A stretch of DNA of 45,347 nucleotides from an uncultured Trueperaceae bacterium (GTDB lineage Bacteria > Deinococcota > Deinococci > Deinococcales > Trueperaceae): NCBI GenBank assembly GCA_937907415.1, contig CALCHY010000036.1, forward strand, positions 1-45,347, given 5' to 3'. Below the pieces are notes generated by a model. The model searched no databases and had not been told where the DNA came from. It saw only the letters and a list, made by a program, of their open reading frames with translations. The position numbers and the translations under genes are program-made. Positions 8,125 to 16,670 of this stretch are shown one piece after another; within the stretch, counting starts at the first letter, position 1, and each line of letters begins with the position of its first letter.

Positions 8125-9170
8125 CAGACCTCCTTGAAGATGCGCAGCCAGTTGCCACCCAGTACCTTGGCGATATCAGGCTGTTGGTAGCCGCGTTTCT
8201 CGAGTTCGTTGATGACGTCTGGCAGGTGAGAGTAGTCGTCGAATCCTTCGACGTAGCGGAGCTTCGAACGCGGGCTCACCTCTACGAAGCGCGCGTAATC
8301 GCCACCGACCAGTGATTTGCCTGGCAGGCCACGTATGAGGTCGCCGTCCGGGTAGGTGCCGTAGCTCATGTCGGTGCCTATCCCCACGTGGTCGATGCCC
8401 ACCAACTCGACGATATAGTCGATGGCATCGATGTACTCGCTCAAGGTGGGGCGGCGGTCGGAGCCCAAGCGGTAGTTCAGCGGACCCCAGTTCGTGGGGG
8501 CCACCAGACCCCCGGTCCCTGCAGCCAGCCGAATCTGTTCGTCCGTCACATTTCGGACGTTGTCGACTAATGCCCGTGGGTTCGAGTGGGAGAAGACAAC
8601 GGGATCCTCGCTGAGGGAGAGCACTTCGAGTGACGAGCGCTCACCGACGTGAGTCATGTCCATGACGATCCCCAGGTCGTTGCAGGCAGTGACCCATTCG
8701 CGTCCGAGGTTTGAGAGGCCCGCTCCTGCGGGTTCTAGCAGGCCGTCCGCTAGGGTCGACCGCGTGTTGTAGGCGGGAATCATCATGCGCAAGCCAAGAC
8801 GGTGAAACATCGCCAGGCGCTGAAGGTTCGGTCCGAGGAAGTCACCGCCTTGCGAGTTGATGACGATGGCTGCTTGGCCGCTCGCCTTCGCCTCGGTTAT
8901 GTCCTCTGCGCTCTCTGCGATTCTTATACCGGGGTAGTCGGCCGCTATTCGATGCCAGTTGGCGATGGCGTCTAGGGCATTCTCTGCGCCGTCGTTCGGT
9001 CGGAACGTTGTGATGCAGTAAGCGGTCGCACTGTACTCATGGAGCTGGGAGTAGTCAGTGTCCGGCCAGATCTGCACGCACGAGTCGACAAATAGGTACG
9101 GCGTCGAGCCTTTGGTGTGGTGCCCCTTGTCCAGTGGATGGATGGGCGCGTCGTCGAACGACTGTTTCAT
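8121..9170 (-). CDS. M19 dipeptidase-like protein, first copy in operon A
   Basis: A 349-residue M19 homologue most similar to the copy at 6001. Markers: LFVDSCVQIWPDTDY in place of the HxD metal pair, VINSQGGDFLG with Q107 at the bridging-Glu position, VMDMTHVGERS (H174), VFSHSNPRAL (H195) and GIGTDMSYGTYPDGD (D267). The three paralogues share the same set of lost and kept ligands, so the loss predates their duplication. ATG at 9170 has a GGAG five bases upstream. It lies about 100 bp after the substrate-binding protein, separated by a strong hairpin that could lower its expression relative to that gene. Confidence 0.85.
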   Translation of the reverse strand: MKQSFDDAPIHPLDKGHHTKGSTPYLFVDSCVQIWPDTDYSQLHEYSATAYCITTFRPNDGAENALDAIANWHRIAADYPGIRIAESAEDITEAKASGQAAIVINSQGGDFLGPNLQRLAMFHRLGLRMMIPAYNTRSTLADGLLEPAGAGLSNLGREWVTACNDLGIVMDMTHVGERSSLEVLSLSEDPVVFSHSNPRALVDNVRNVTDEQIRLAAGTGGLVAPTNWGPLNYRLGSDRRPTLSEYIDAIDYIVELVGIDHVGIGTDMSYGTYPDGDLIRGLPGKSLVGGDYARFVEVSPRSKLRYVEGFDDYSHLPDVINELEKRGYQQPDIAKVLGGNWLRIFKEVW

Positions 9171-9202
9171 ACCGTCTCCGTTGTCCGGGGCGTTGCGGCG
9201 GG

Positions 9203-9233
9203 GATGGGGAGGCGGCGATGCCGCCTCCCCATC
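9203..9233 (-). terminator. 14-bp GC hairpin between binding protein and dipeptidase genes
   Basis: GATGGGGAGGCGGC (9203-9216), loop GAT, GCCGCCTCCCCATC (9220-9233): a perfect 14-bp stem with a three-base loop. No T-run follows on either strand, so it is more likely a 3'-end stabiliser or partial attenuator than a complete terminator. It lies 38 bases after the stop of the substrate-binding protein gene and before the dipeptidase gene of the same operon. Confidence 0.75.
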
Positions 9234-9270
9234 TGTCTGGCGCCCGCTTGCGCTGCGGCGCTCTGTGTTC

Positions 9271-10791
9271 TCACTCTCGACCGAGGTTCGTGAAGTCTAG
9301 GAACTGGTCGCGCGACGGCGTCCAACCCGTGATGCCTGCGCGGTGGGCGTAGAGGTCGTTCATCACGAACATCGGAATCACGTGGGCGTCGTTGGCAAGG
9401 ATCTCCGAGAGCTGGTTGTAGGTAGCTTGGCGCGCCTCGGCGTCCGTGGTGACGGCGGCTTCGAAGTAGAGCCGGTCGAACTCCTCGTTGCAGTAGTAGG
9501 CGTAACGGAAACCGCATGTGTAGGAGGCGTACGCGTCGTGGGCGTCTGGCGGGGTGAGGCTGCCCGAGTAGAAGAGGTCCTTGAGGCCCAACGTCACGAG
9601 GCGGTTGAGGAATTCGCCGGACTCGAGGACATTCTGGTTGACCGTGACGCCCGCTTCCTCGAGTTGGGACGCGAGCAGTTGGGAGATCTCGGAGTCCTGC
9701 GGGTAGCGGCCGTTCGTGTAATCGAAGTTGACGGTGACGCCGTTCGGGTAGCCGGCATCGGCGAGCATCTGGCGGGCCAGTTCTGGGTCGTACTTGGGGG
9801 TCTGGATGTTTGGGTTGAAGCCGAACGTTGACGAGTCGACGATCTGGTTAACGCGCCGACCGCGTCCGCCCAATACGAACTCGAGGATGGAGTCAGGGTC
9901 CACGGCGTGCAGTAGAGCGCGGCGGACTTCGACGTTGGCAAGGGGGCTGTTCGGGTCGAGCGTCGACATGGTGACCCGGTAGACGCGGCCGCCAGGCGCA
10001 GCGACGGTGACTAGGTTGGGGTTGTTCTCGAGGCGCTCGAAGGCGTCAAGGGGAACGTCGATCGTGAAGTCGATGTCGCCAGCTTCTAGCGCCGCCACGC
10101 GAGCCGCGGCCTCGGGAATCGGGCGGAAGATCAAACGCTGGAACGCCGGCGCGCCACCCCAGAAGTTCGGGTTCGCATCGAGCACTATGCGGTCGTCCTT
10201 GACCCATTCGTTGAACATGTAGGGACCGGTTCCGATTGGGTGGGCGGCGAAGCCTTCGAGAATCCCGACCTCCTGCGTGTACGCGGGCGGATACATGAAC
10301 GAACCGAGCGCTAGGGCGTTCATCATTAGGAGTTCCGGCGTGGGCTCCTTAGCGATGACGTCGACCGTGTGATTGTCCACGACCTCGATGCGGTCAAGCA
10401 GCGCCACGAACGTCGCGTAGGGCGGCGCCACCATCATCTGATCGAGCGACCACTTGGCCGTCTCGGCATTGAACGCTTCTCCGTTGGTGAATGTGACGCC
10501 TTCGCGCAGCGTGAGGCGAATGGTGTCATCACCCACGTACTCCCAGTTGGTCGCGAGCATGGGGATGTACCCTTCACCCCCGTAGCCGAAGTTCAGAAGT
10601 CGCTCGACGACCTGATTGGAGATGTTCTTCTCCTGCTGCGCGGTGCTGGAGAAGGGCGAGAGGCTGCGGGGGTCGCCGCCCTGGGCGATGATGAAGGTGT
10701 CTTGCCTGCTTTGGGCGAAGGCGAAAGCGCCTACGGCAGCCAATAGCATGAGGCTCGGGAGTATGTGGCGAAGCTTCTTGAAGATCTGCAT
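9271..10791 (-). CDS. ABC transporter substrate-binding protein, family 5 (set A)
   Basis: This 506-residue extracytoplasmic solute-binding protein of the peptide/nickel/oligosaccharide family captures ligand for the permease pair encoded just upstream. A signal peptide is evident: basic MQIFKKLRH, a hydrophobic core and an AFAFA|Q cleavage site near residue 26, with no lipobox Cys. Family hallmarks follow: GDPRSLSPFSST, TIRLTLREGVTFTNGEAFNAETAKWSLDQ, PIGTGPYMFNEWVKDDRIVLDANPNFWGG and VEVRRALLHAVDP. The neighbouring M19-like proteins and deacylase suggest peptides or acyl-amino acids as ligand. ATG at 10791 has a GAGG nine bases upstream. The 160-bp gap to the permease gene may hold an additional control site, but I see no clear one. 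Confidence 0.92.
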   Translation of the reverse strand: MQIFKKLRHILPSLMLLAAVGAFAFAQSRQDTFIIAQGGDPRSLSPFSSTAQQEKNISNQVVERLLNFGYGGEGYIPMLATNWEYVGDDTIRLTLREGVTFTNGEAFNAETAKWSLDQMMVAPPYATFVALLDRIEVVDNHTVDVIAKEPTPELLMMNALALGSFMYPPAYTQEVGILEGFAAHPIGTGPYMFNEWVKDDRIVLDANPNFWGGAPAFQRLIFRPIPEAAARVAALEAGDIDFTIDVPLDAFERLENNPNLVTVAAPGGRVYRVTMSTLDPNSPLANVEVRRALLHAVDPDSILEFVLGGRGRRVNQIVDSSTFGFNPNIQTPKYDPELARQMLADAGYPNGVTVNFDYTNGRYPQDSEISQLLASQLEEAGVTVNQNVLESGEFLNRLVTLGLKDLFYSGSLTPPDAHDAYASYTCGFRYAYYCNEEFDRLYFEAAVTTDAEARQATYNQLSEILANDAHVIPMFVMNDLYAHRAGITGWTPSRDQFLDFTNLGRE

Positions 10792-10951
10792 CTAGTTCGA
10801 CCTCGTTCCCTATTGCTCTTTTGGGAATACGTCTCGTCAGGCGTCTGTGGCCCGGGGGGTGCCGCGTTGGGACGCGACTGCTGCATTGCTCTGGTGCGAG
10901 ACTCTCAGTTCTGTACCTAGGTCGCTCCTCCTCTCGTGCGTTGGCGGTGAT

Positions 10952-11800
10952 TCAGCGTGACTTCGGGTCGAGCACGTCGCGTAACCCGTCGCCGATGAAG
11001 TTGAAGGACATGACAGCCAGGACAATCGCGATACCCGGGATGGTCGATACCCACCACCCCTGATAGATGTAGTTGCGCCCATCCGCGATCATCGATCCCC
11101 AGCTCGGGGTAGGCGGTTGGACCCCCAGGCCGAGGAAGCTAATGGAGGACTCGACGAGTAGTACTCGCGCGAGCTCGAAGGTGCCGATCACGATGGTGGT
11201 GCTCGAGATGTTCGGAAGCACGTGGCGCCATATCGTGCCGAAGGAGCTGTTCCCGAGTGCTAGGCTCGCCGCCACGTACTCGCGCTCTTTGACCGCCAAT
11301 GTCTCGGCGCGCACGAGTCGTGCGTACTGCGCCCAGCCGGACAGACCCAACAGAACGATCAGGATAGGGATGCTCGCTCCCAATAGCGCAACGAGAGCGA
11401 TGATCACGAGCAATAGCGGAAAAGCGAGTTGTACATCGACGAGGCGCATGATTACCGAGTCGATTAGGCCGCCGAAGTAGCCAGCTATCACTCCTGCCGC
11501 TATCCCGAGCACGGCCGAGATCAGCACGGCTAGGGAGGCAATCGAGAGTGAGACGCGCGTCCCTACGACCACGCGGCTGAGGATGTCGCGTCCCAACTGG
11601 TCGGTACCCAGCGGCCTCTCCATCGTCCCGGCCGCCGTCCAAGCGGGCGGGGTCAACCGCATCTGTGGCGAGGTGCTACGCGGGTTCGCTGGCAGCCATG
11701 CTGTGGGCCAACACGCGAGGATCACGAATAGGACTGCGATGAACAAGCCGGTGACCGCTAGCTTGTCGCGGAAGAATACCCGCACCAACTTCCGCGCCAT
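10952..11800 (-). CDS. DppC-type ABC permease (set A)
   Basis: A 282-residue inner-membrane permease of the oligopeptide/dipeptide class. It has an N-terminal transmembrane helix (LAVTGLFIAVLFVILACW), a periplasmic loop with the family motif LGTDQLGRDILSRVVVGTRVSL near residue 62, and a core of about five helices. The cytoplasmic EAA coupling loop, EYVAASLALGNSSFGTIWRHVLPN (about 172-195), is intact, so it should dock onto an ATPase. It ends in NFIGDGLRDVLDPKSR, typical of DppC. Its ATG overlaps the stop of the partner permease (TGATG), implying translational coupling. No ATPase gene follows. Confidence 0.92.
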   Translation of the reverse strand: MARKLVRVFFRDKLAVTGLFIAVLFVILACWPTAWLPANPRSTSPQMRLTPPAWTAAGTMERPLGTDQLGRDILSRVVVGTRVSLSIASLAVLISAVLGIAAGVIAGYFGGLIDSVIMRLVDVQLAFPLLLVIIALVALLGASIPILIVLLGLSGWAQYARLVRAETLAVKEREYVAASLALGNSSFGTIWRHVLPNISSTTIVIGTFELARVLLVESSISFLGLGVQPPTPSWGSMIADGRNYIYQGWWVSTIPGIAIVLAVMSFNFIGDGLRDVLDPKSR

Positions 11801-12723
11801 CAGGCGTCCCCGCCGACTCGGATGCGCGGATCAAGCAGTCGGTAAGAGAGATCCGTGATCAGGTTCACGACCACGAATATCAACGCTGCGATCATGATGA
11901 TCACCTGCACTAATGGGAAGTCACGAGCGTAGATTGCCTGCACGGCTAAACGCCCCACCCCGGGCCAACTGAAGACCGTTTCGATGACGACGGCGCCTCC
12001 GAGCAGATTGCCAAGCTGCAACCCGATCAGTGTCACTACCCCGATTAGGGCGTTGCGTAACGAGTGCCTGATGATGACCGTCGCTCGGCGAAGGCCCTTT
12101 GCGCGGGCCGTGCGGACGTAATCGGAATGAAGCACTTCTAGCATCGAGCCGCGCACGAACCGTGCCGTGATGGCGGCGTAATACGTTCCGAGCGCAATCG
12201 CCGGCAGGATCAAGTGTTGGATGGTGCCACGGCCACCTGTGGGGAGCCACTTGAGTTGCGCCCCAAAGATGATGATTGCCACGATGCCGAGGAAGAAGCC
12301 GGGGATAGCTTGGCCAATTAACGCGGTGGCACGCGCCACCGTGTCGAGCCCGGTGTTGCGGAACACCGCTGCAAGAACGCCCATCGTCACGCCGAAGACG
12401 ATGCTGACGAGGAGAGACGCGATGGTCAGTTCGACGGTCGCCGGGACCCTCTCCAGAAAGAGGTCGAGGGCTGGTTGCCGGTAGCGGGTTGAGTCGCCGA
12501 AATCCCCTCGCAGGGCGCCACCCAGAAAGTCGAGGTACTGCACGACCAGCGGTCTGTCGAGACCCAGGTCCTGTCGCAGTCGCACGAGCGCTTCCTCGGT
12601 GTAATCGGGCCCGAGGATAGCAATAGCGGGGTCGCCCGTGAGGTGCAGCATCAGGAAACTCGCGAGCGAGATGCCGAAAAGGACGATGACCAACTCGCCA
12701 ATGCGCCGCGCCCAGAAAGACAT
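11800..12723 (-). CDS. DppB-type ABC permease (set A)
   Basis: A 307-residue inner-membrane permease, partner of the DppC-type protein that follows. The N-terminal helix (ELVIVLFGISLASFLML) and the motif HLTGDPAIAILGPDYTEEALVRLRQDLGLDRPLVVQYLDFL are standard for DppB. The EAA loop DYVRTARAKGLRRATVIIRHSLRNAL is intact, and the C-terminus ends TDLSYRLLDPRIR. The start ATG follows directly on the TAG stop of the GntR-type regulator, so the regulator and permease are probably translationally coupled. Six transmembrane helices are expected. Confidence 0.92.
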   Translation of the reverse strand: MSFWARRIGELVIVLFGISLASFLMLHLTGDPAIAILGPDYTEEALVRLRQDLGLDRPLVVQYLDFLGGALRGDFGDSTRYRQPALDLFLERVPATVELTIASLLVSIVFGVTMGVLAAVFRNTGLDTVARATALIGQAIPGFFLGIVAIIIFGAQLKWLPTGGRGTIQHLILPAIALGTYYAAITARFVRGSMLEVLHSDYVRTARAKGLRRATVIIRHSLRNALIGVVTLIGLQLGNLLGGAVVIETVFSWPGVGRLAVQAIYARDFPLVQVIIMIAALIFVVVNLITDLSYRLLDPRIRVGGDA

Positions 12724-13776
12724 CTACCGCGTCCTACCGGGACGGAGTATTTCGCCCAAATTCTGCATCGAGGGCGCGTCGATTCTGAAACCTATCAGGA
12801 GGCGCTTCTCTGCTGGCAGGCCGAGGGTGGCCACCACCTCGCTAGCGCCGAAGGTATGAATCACGAGATCGGCGTTAGCGGCGCGCGTGGCAAGCTCCGC
12901 TGCCCCGGCGTCCACCGTGAGCCTGTGGATGTTCTTGGCGCCAAGCCGGCTGTTGGACTGCACGACGTTCAACGCGATGTCGAAGTAACGTTCGGTGGTC
13001 ACAATCAGCACGTTTAGGTGCGGGTCGAGTTCCAGCAGGCTCGCTACCGTCTCGTCCACGAGTTCAAGGGAGATCCCGAGGACACGATGCCTGCGTCCAT
13101 ACGGCTCTAGAAGCTTTGTGACGGTGCTGCGCGTGCTGACAAATGTGACTACGTAGTAGACGCGTTCAAGCACGGCTCGCGTCTCCGGGTCCAGCGCCGC
13201 AATGGCCTCGAAGGACAACGGGGTGGCGGAGACGCCCACGTGTCCTAAGTCTGCTTCGATGCTGCGTGCAAACTTCCCGGCACTTTCGAAGGATGGAGCG
13301 GCGAAAGCGATTTCGCACGGTCTCTCCGGCCCATGGGATAGGCCCATAACGTGACGTTGGAGATCCTCATCGTCTAGACCTAGCGAATGGATGCGGCGGC
13401 GCACTGCGGTGACTGCCTCCGAGGCCAATTCATTACGTAGGTGCCAATCCTCGTCTTGGTTGAAAACGTCAGGCCGGACGTAGGTGCCACTGCCTTTGAT
13501 TGCGACAGCCAGGCCGGTGGACTGCAACTCGGAGTACGCCTGTGAGACGGTGTTAGAGGTGACGCCGAGGGCGCTGGCGAAGCTCCTGACGGACGGTAGA
13601 GAGTCTCCTGGCTTCAGCTGCCGGCTGTAGATGAGGTAGGTCAGCTGTTGCGCAATTTGGACGTAGTAAGGGATTGTTGAGTCAACCGACAGGTAGACGT
13701 CCGCTCCGCCAACTATTGTCTGGCGGACGGTGTCTAAGGAGGCCGAGCCCCCGCCCAAGTGTTTGACTGTAGTCAT
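12724..13776 (-). CDS. GntR-family regulator with a periplasmic-binding-like effector domain
   Basis: This is a DNA-binding regulator of 350 residues from ATG at 13776. The N-terminal winged helix of the YtrA/GntR type is clear: VDSTIPYYVQIAQQLTYLIYSRQLKPGDSLPSVRSFASALGVTSNTVSQAYSELQSTGLAVAIKGSGTYV (about residues 30-100). The rest (130-340) has alternating strands and helices like a LacI-type ligand-binding domain, not an aminotransferase domain, so it probably senses a small ligand. The frame runs on upstream to an ATG at 13800, but the promoter's -10 box lies inside that extension, so 13776 is preferred and the message would be leaderless. As first gene of operon A, it probably controls its own operon. 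Confidence 0.85.
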   Translation of the reverse strand: MTTVKHLGGGSASLDTVRQTIVGGADVYLSVDSTIPYYVQIAQQLTYLIYSRQLKPGDSLPSVRSFASALGVTSNTVSQAYSELQSTGLAVAIKGSGTYVRPDVFNQDEDWHLRNELASEAVTAVRRRIHSLGLDDEDLQRHVMGLSHGPERPCEIAFAAPSFESAGKFARSIEADLGHVGVSATPLSFEAIAALDPETRAVLERVYYVVTFVSTRSTVTKLLEPYGRRHRVLGISLELVDETVASLLELDPHLNVLIVTTERYFDIALNVVQSNSRLGAKNIHRLTVDAGAAELATRAANADLVIHTFGASEVVATLGLPAEKRLLIGFRIDAPSMQNLGEILRPGRTR

Positions 13777-13784
13777 ACACCTGG

Positions 13785-13814
13785 ATGATAGAAGCCTCAT
13801 TTCTCAAATGTCAA
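13785..13814 (-). promoter_or_regulatory. Sigma-70-type promoter of operon A (leaderless)
   Basis: On the minus strand TTGACA (13814-13809) and TATCAT (13790-13785) are separated by 18 bases. The -10 box ends eight bases before the ATG at 13776, so transcription should start at or next to the start codon and leave no room for a ribosome-binding site. The -35 hexamer is a perfect consensus match. Confidence 0.75.
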
Positions 13815-14146
13815 TAGGCGATTGGCAAAAGGGAACCTTTGCTCGACTCCAGCTTCGAGCCGGATTTCGACTTCGCGCCGCGTTCGCTGAATGGAAAGCC
13901 AAGTAGGTCGGGCGGCAGACCACACGACTGTGTGCTGCCCATAGTTAGAACCAAATTAGGTGGGACCAGCCGTCCGGATTGAACTGAGCCGACCTACAAA
14001 TCCCGACTGCTACGTCTTGTTCACCGTCCGCCGCGGCACGGTTTCCTACCACCGTTCGACGACCATCACAGGGCACGGCAATCCCTGACCGTTCCCGCAG
14101 TGAATGCCGGAGTACGAAACTCATTTGAAGCCGGGCGACCATATCT
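13815..14146. other. Intergenic, nothing further seen
   Basis: About 330 bp separate the operon A promoter from the end of the IclR gene. A minus-strand frame at 13945-14142 is open but has no recognisable motif or start signal. I see no hairpin strong enough to call a terminator for the IclR gene. Confidence 0.4.
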
Positions 14147-14914
14147 TTACCCGGACTCCCGCACCATCCTCTGAGAGACGCTCTTAGCAGCCCGCGTTAC
14201 AAGTTCAATCCATTCCTCGCGTGAGGCCTGCTCCCGGTACGCTGGGGCTGAGATGCTGATTGAGGCCACGCTTTCACCGCGGGGCCCGATGATGGGCGCA
14301 GCCACACACCGAATGTCGGTCTCATGCTCGCTCTGATCGAGTGCGTAACCGCGCTCGGCGATTAGCCGAAGTTCATCTTTGAACTGCTCAGCCGAGGTGA
14401 TGGTGCTGTCGGTATAGCGCTGGAACTCAATACGTTGGATTATCCGCTGTTGCTCGCCTGCCGACCGAAAGGCCAGCAGCGCCTTTCCTACACCCGTGCA
14501 GTACACCGGCGCCCGCAACCCGACGTCCGAGTACATGCGGACCTTCTGCGTGCTCTCCACCTTGCTCACGTATATGACCTCGGCGCCGTCTAGCACCGCA
14601 AGGTGAACGGTCTCGGCGGTCTCTTGACCCAGAGCCTCGAGTGAGGGGGCAGCGAAACGGCGGATCGCATGCGTGCCGTCGCTGTCGTAGGTGAGCGCCA
14701 GCAACCTGATGCCTAACTCGTAAGTCCTAGTCGGCTCGTCGTAGAACACGAGCCGCTCTTCCTGCAGGACGGCCAGTTGTCGATGTAACGAGCCTTTAGC
14801 CATACCTGTGCTCGCGAGGAGGTCAGTGAAGCGCAGCGGTCTTCGGCCAGATGCCAGCGCCTCTAGGACGATCATGGCCTTCTTGAGGGCCGGGTTAGTT
14901 GGTTTCGCGCTCAC
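14147..14914 (-). CDS. IclR-family transcriptional regulator (divergent from operon B)
   Basis: IclR regulators have an N-terminal winged helix-turn-helix and a C-terminal GAF-like effector domain that binds small metabolites. Residues 10-70 (LKKAMIVLEALASGRRPLRFTDLLASTGMAKGSLHRQLAVLQEERLV) are the DNA-binding domain. The effector domain carries ETVHLAVLDGAEVIYVSKVES, PVYCTGVGKALLAF and DIRCVAAPIIGPRGESVASISISAP. I place the start at GTG 14914 (255 residues) because GGAGG stands four bases before it. The upstream extension to 15007 is basic, unlike the family, and would run into the divergent promoter. It probably controls the sugar-acid operon starting at 15064. Confidence 0.88.
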   Translation of the reverse strand: MSAKPTNPALKKAMIVLEALASGRRPLRFTDLLASTGMAKGSLHRQLAVLQEERLVFYDEPTRTYELGIRLLALTYDSDGTHAIRRFAAPSLEALGQETAETVHLAVLDGAEVIYVSKVESTQKVRMYSDVGLRAPVYCTGVGKALLAFRSAGEQQRIIQRIEFQRYTDSTITSAEQFKDELRLIAERGYALDQSEHETDIRCVAAPIIGPRGESVASISISAPAYREQASREEWIELVTRAAKSVSQRMVRESG

Positions 14915-14941
14915 ATCGCCTCCAGCTGGCGGTCGTTGTGC

Positions 14942-15021
14942 TGCTAAATGCAACGCGCCGCTTGACGTCCGGGGCCGCCACCGCCTTGACGCATCCGCCA
15001 AACCCATCTTATGCTAAATGC
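14942..15021. repeat. Direct repeat TGCTAAATGC flanking the operon B promoter
   Basis: The ten-base word TGCTAAATGC occurs at 14942-14951 and again at 15012-15021, exactly 70 bases apart. The second copy overlaps the end of the -10 box. The spacing (close to seven helical turns) and placement fit paired regulator sites, perhaps for the divergent IclR protein. Confidence 0.4.
14986..15015 (+). promoter_or_regulatory. Sigma-70-type promoter of operon B
   Basis: TTGACG (14986-14991) and TATGCT (15010-15015) are 18 bases apart. The predicted start is near 15022, giving a leader of about 40 bases with a GAGG ribosome-binding site before the ATG at 15064. Confidence 0.65.
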
Positions 15022-15030
15022 TGAACTCAA

Positions 15031-15047
15031 GTTCCGTAATATGGAAC
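15031..15047. promoter_or_regulatory. Candidate IclR operator GTTCCGTAATATGGAAC
   Basis: A 17-base near-perfect inverted repeat, GTTCC-N7-GGAAC, lies just downstream of the predicted transcription start of operon B and upstream of its ribosome-binding site. Size and symmetry fit the palindromic sites bound by IclR-family proteins. A repressor here would block transcription. The divergent IclR gene is the obvious candidate binder; this is inference. Confidence 0.55.
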
Positions 15048-15063
15048 CGAAGGCGAGGCACCG

Positions 15064-16578
15064 ATGTACCGACGGTTAGCAGCTCTTCTCGTCACAGCCG
15101 CCCTGCTCTCCACCGCGAGTGCGCAGGACGGAGCCATCAGGGTAGCCACCATCGGCGAGCCGCCCTCACTCGACTCCATGGCGACCACGGCCGACCTAAC
15201 AGCGACAATCACTCAGCACATCTTCGAGACCCTATACGCGTTCGGTGACGCCTGGGAGGTCGTGCCGCTTATCGCAACCGAACTGCCCACGATCAGCGCC
15301 GGCGGCACCGTGATTGACATCCCGCTGCGTACGGGCTTGACCTTCCATGACGGCAGTTCGCTTGACTCAGCCGACGTGGTCGCCTCGCTACAGCGTTGGA
15401 TGGAAATCTCTCCGCGCGGGCGTGCGGTCGCGGCGTCACTCGTATCGCTTGAGGCTATCGATGCGGCCAATGTGCGTATCACGCTCTCGCAGCCATTCTC
15501 GCCGCTGGTTTCCTACCTCGCCATCAACACTGCCGCGGCAATCATCATTCCCGAAGAGTTGGCGGCGTCGCGCGACCCCCTCACGCAGTACGTTGGTTCC
15601 GGCCCATTCGCATTCCTCGAATGGCAACCAGACCGTTACATCCGCCTGAAGCGCTTCGAGGGGTACGTCCCTCGCGATGAGGACCGCAACGGATACGGCG
15701 GGGCCCGGAACGCACTGGTGAACGAGATCCGATTCGTGCCGGTGCCGGACGCGAGCACCCGCATCGCTGGCCTCCTCGGCGGTGAGTACGACTTCGCCGA
15801 CAACCTCAACACTGAAGCCTACGCGCAGCTCACCACCTCACCTAACGTCGAGCCGGACATCGTCAAGCCGTTCGCGTTCCCCATCATGATCCTCAACGTC
15901 GCAGAAGGCGCCCTGACCGATGTGCAAGCCAGGCGCGCAGCGCAGGCCGCCCTCGACCTCGAGGCGATGCTCATCGCTGGATACGGTGACCCTCAGTTCT
16001 TCGCCCTCGAGGGCAGCTACTACCCGCAAGGCAGCCAGTTCTATTCGGAAGCGGGCACGGAGTACTACAACGACTACGACCCCACAGCCGCCGCTCAACT
16101 GCTGAAGGATTCGAGCTACGCCGGAGCACCGTTCCGTATCCTCACGAGCCACCAGTACGAGTTCCTGTACCGAATGAGCGTGGTGGCGGCTCAGAACCTC
16201 GAAGAGGCGGGATTCACCGTCGACCTTCAAACCGTCGAATGGGCGACGCTGGTTGACCGCCGCGGCGACCCGGGCGCGTGGGAAGCCTACTTTACCTTCG
16301 GCTCGTTCATCCCGGAACCGTCGGCATACTCGTTCCTCGTCGGGCCCGGCTGGGGCCAGTGGCAGCCAGCCGACAAAGTCGCCATCCTAGGCGCCTACAA
16401 CGCTACCTACGACCCGACGGAACGCGCGACCTACTGGAGCCAGCTACAAGAGCTGCTCTACACCGATGTCCCCGTAATCAAGATTGGTGACTCCTACAGC
16501 CTAACCGGCCGTTCCGCCGCGTTGAGCGGGTACCTGGCCAAGCCGTGGCCAGCGTTCTGGGACGTTACTGTCCAGTAA
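15064..16578 (+). CDS. ABC transporter substrate-binding protein, family 5 (set B)
   Basis: A 504-residue extracytoplasmic solute-binding protein with signal peptide MYRRLAALLVTAALLSTASA|QDG (cleavage near residue 20) and no lipobox. Family 5 hallmarks: ATIGEPPSLDSMATTADL, GTVIDIPLRTGLTFHDGSSLDSADVVASLQRW, YVGSGPFAFLEWQPDRYIRLKRFEGYVP and DVQARRAAQAALDLEAM. First gene of the operon, followed by two permeases and then sugar-acid enzymes, so the ligand is more likely a sugar acid, lactone or oligosaccharide than a peptide; family 5 includes known oligosaccharide-binding members. ATG at 15064 has GAGG six bases upstream. Confidence 0.92.
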   Translation: MYRRLAALLVTAALLSTASAQDGAIRVATIGEPPSLDSMATTADLTATITQHIFETLYAFGDAWEVVPLIATELPTISAGGTVIDIPLRTGLTFHDGSSLDSADVVASLQRWMEISPRGRAVAASLVSLEAIDAANVRITLSQPFSPLVSYLAINTAAAIIIPEELAASRDPLTQYVGSGPFAFLEWQPDRYIRLKRFEGYVPRDEDRNGYGGARNALVNEIRFVPVPDASTRIAGLLGGEYDFADNLNTEAYAQLTTSPNVEPDIVKPFAFPIMILNVAEGALTDVQARRAAQAALDLEAMLIAGYGDPQFFALEGSYYPQGSQFYSEAGTEYYNDYDPTAAAQLLKDSSYAGAPFRILTSHQYEFLYRMSVVAAQNLEEAGFTVDLQTVEWATLVDRRGDPGAWEAYFTFGSFIPEPSAYSFLVGPGWGQWQPADKVAILGAYNATYDPTERATYWSQLQELLYTDVPVIKIGDSYSLTGRSAALSGYLAKPWPAFWDVTVQ

Positions 16579-16592
16579 GTCAATCCACCTTC

Positions 16593-16614
16593 GGGGCGCG
16601 GCACGCCGCGCCCC
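16593..16614 (+). terminator. GC hairpin after the set B binding-protein gene
   Basis: GGGGCGCGGC (16593-16602) and GCCGCGCCCC (16605-16614) are perfect ten-base arms. In RNA the loop would be GCACGC with an eight-bp stem. It stands 14 bases after the stop and is not followed by a T-run. Position and lack of a T-run match the hairpins at 9203 and 42060, suggesting a processing or stabilising element within the operon. Confidence 0.7.
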
Positions 16615-16670
16615 GCTATCTTGCTCTGGTCGCACTTTCGGTGCGCCCCATCACGGTCGAGAGGTATAGG

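Noticed and set aside
4979..10791. Calling the operon A M19-like proteins inactive pseudo-enzymes
   Set aside because: All three share the same ligand pattern and are otherwise well conserved, and similar sequences seem to exist in other bacteria, so a functional subfamily is more likely.
14915..15007. Upstream start for the first IclR gene
   Set aside because: The extension is unlike the family and runs toward the divergent promoter, while GTG 14914 has a GGAGG at ideal distance.
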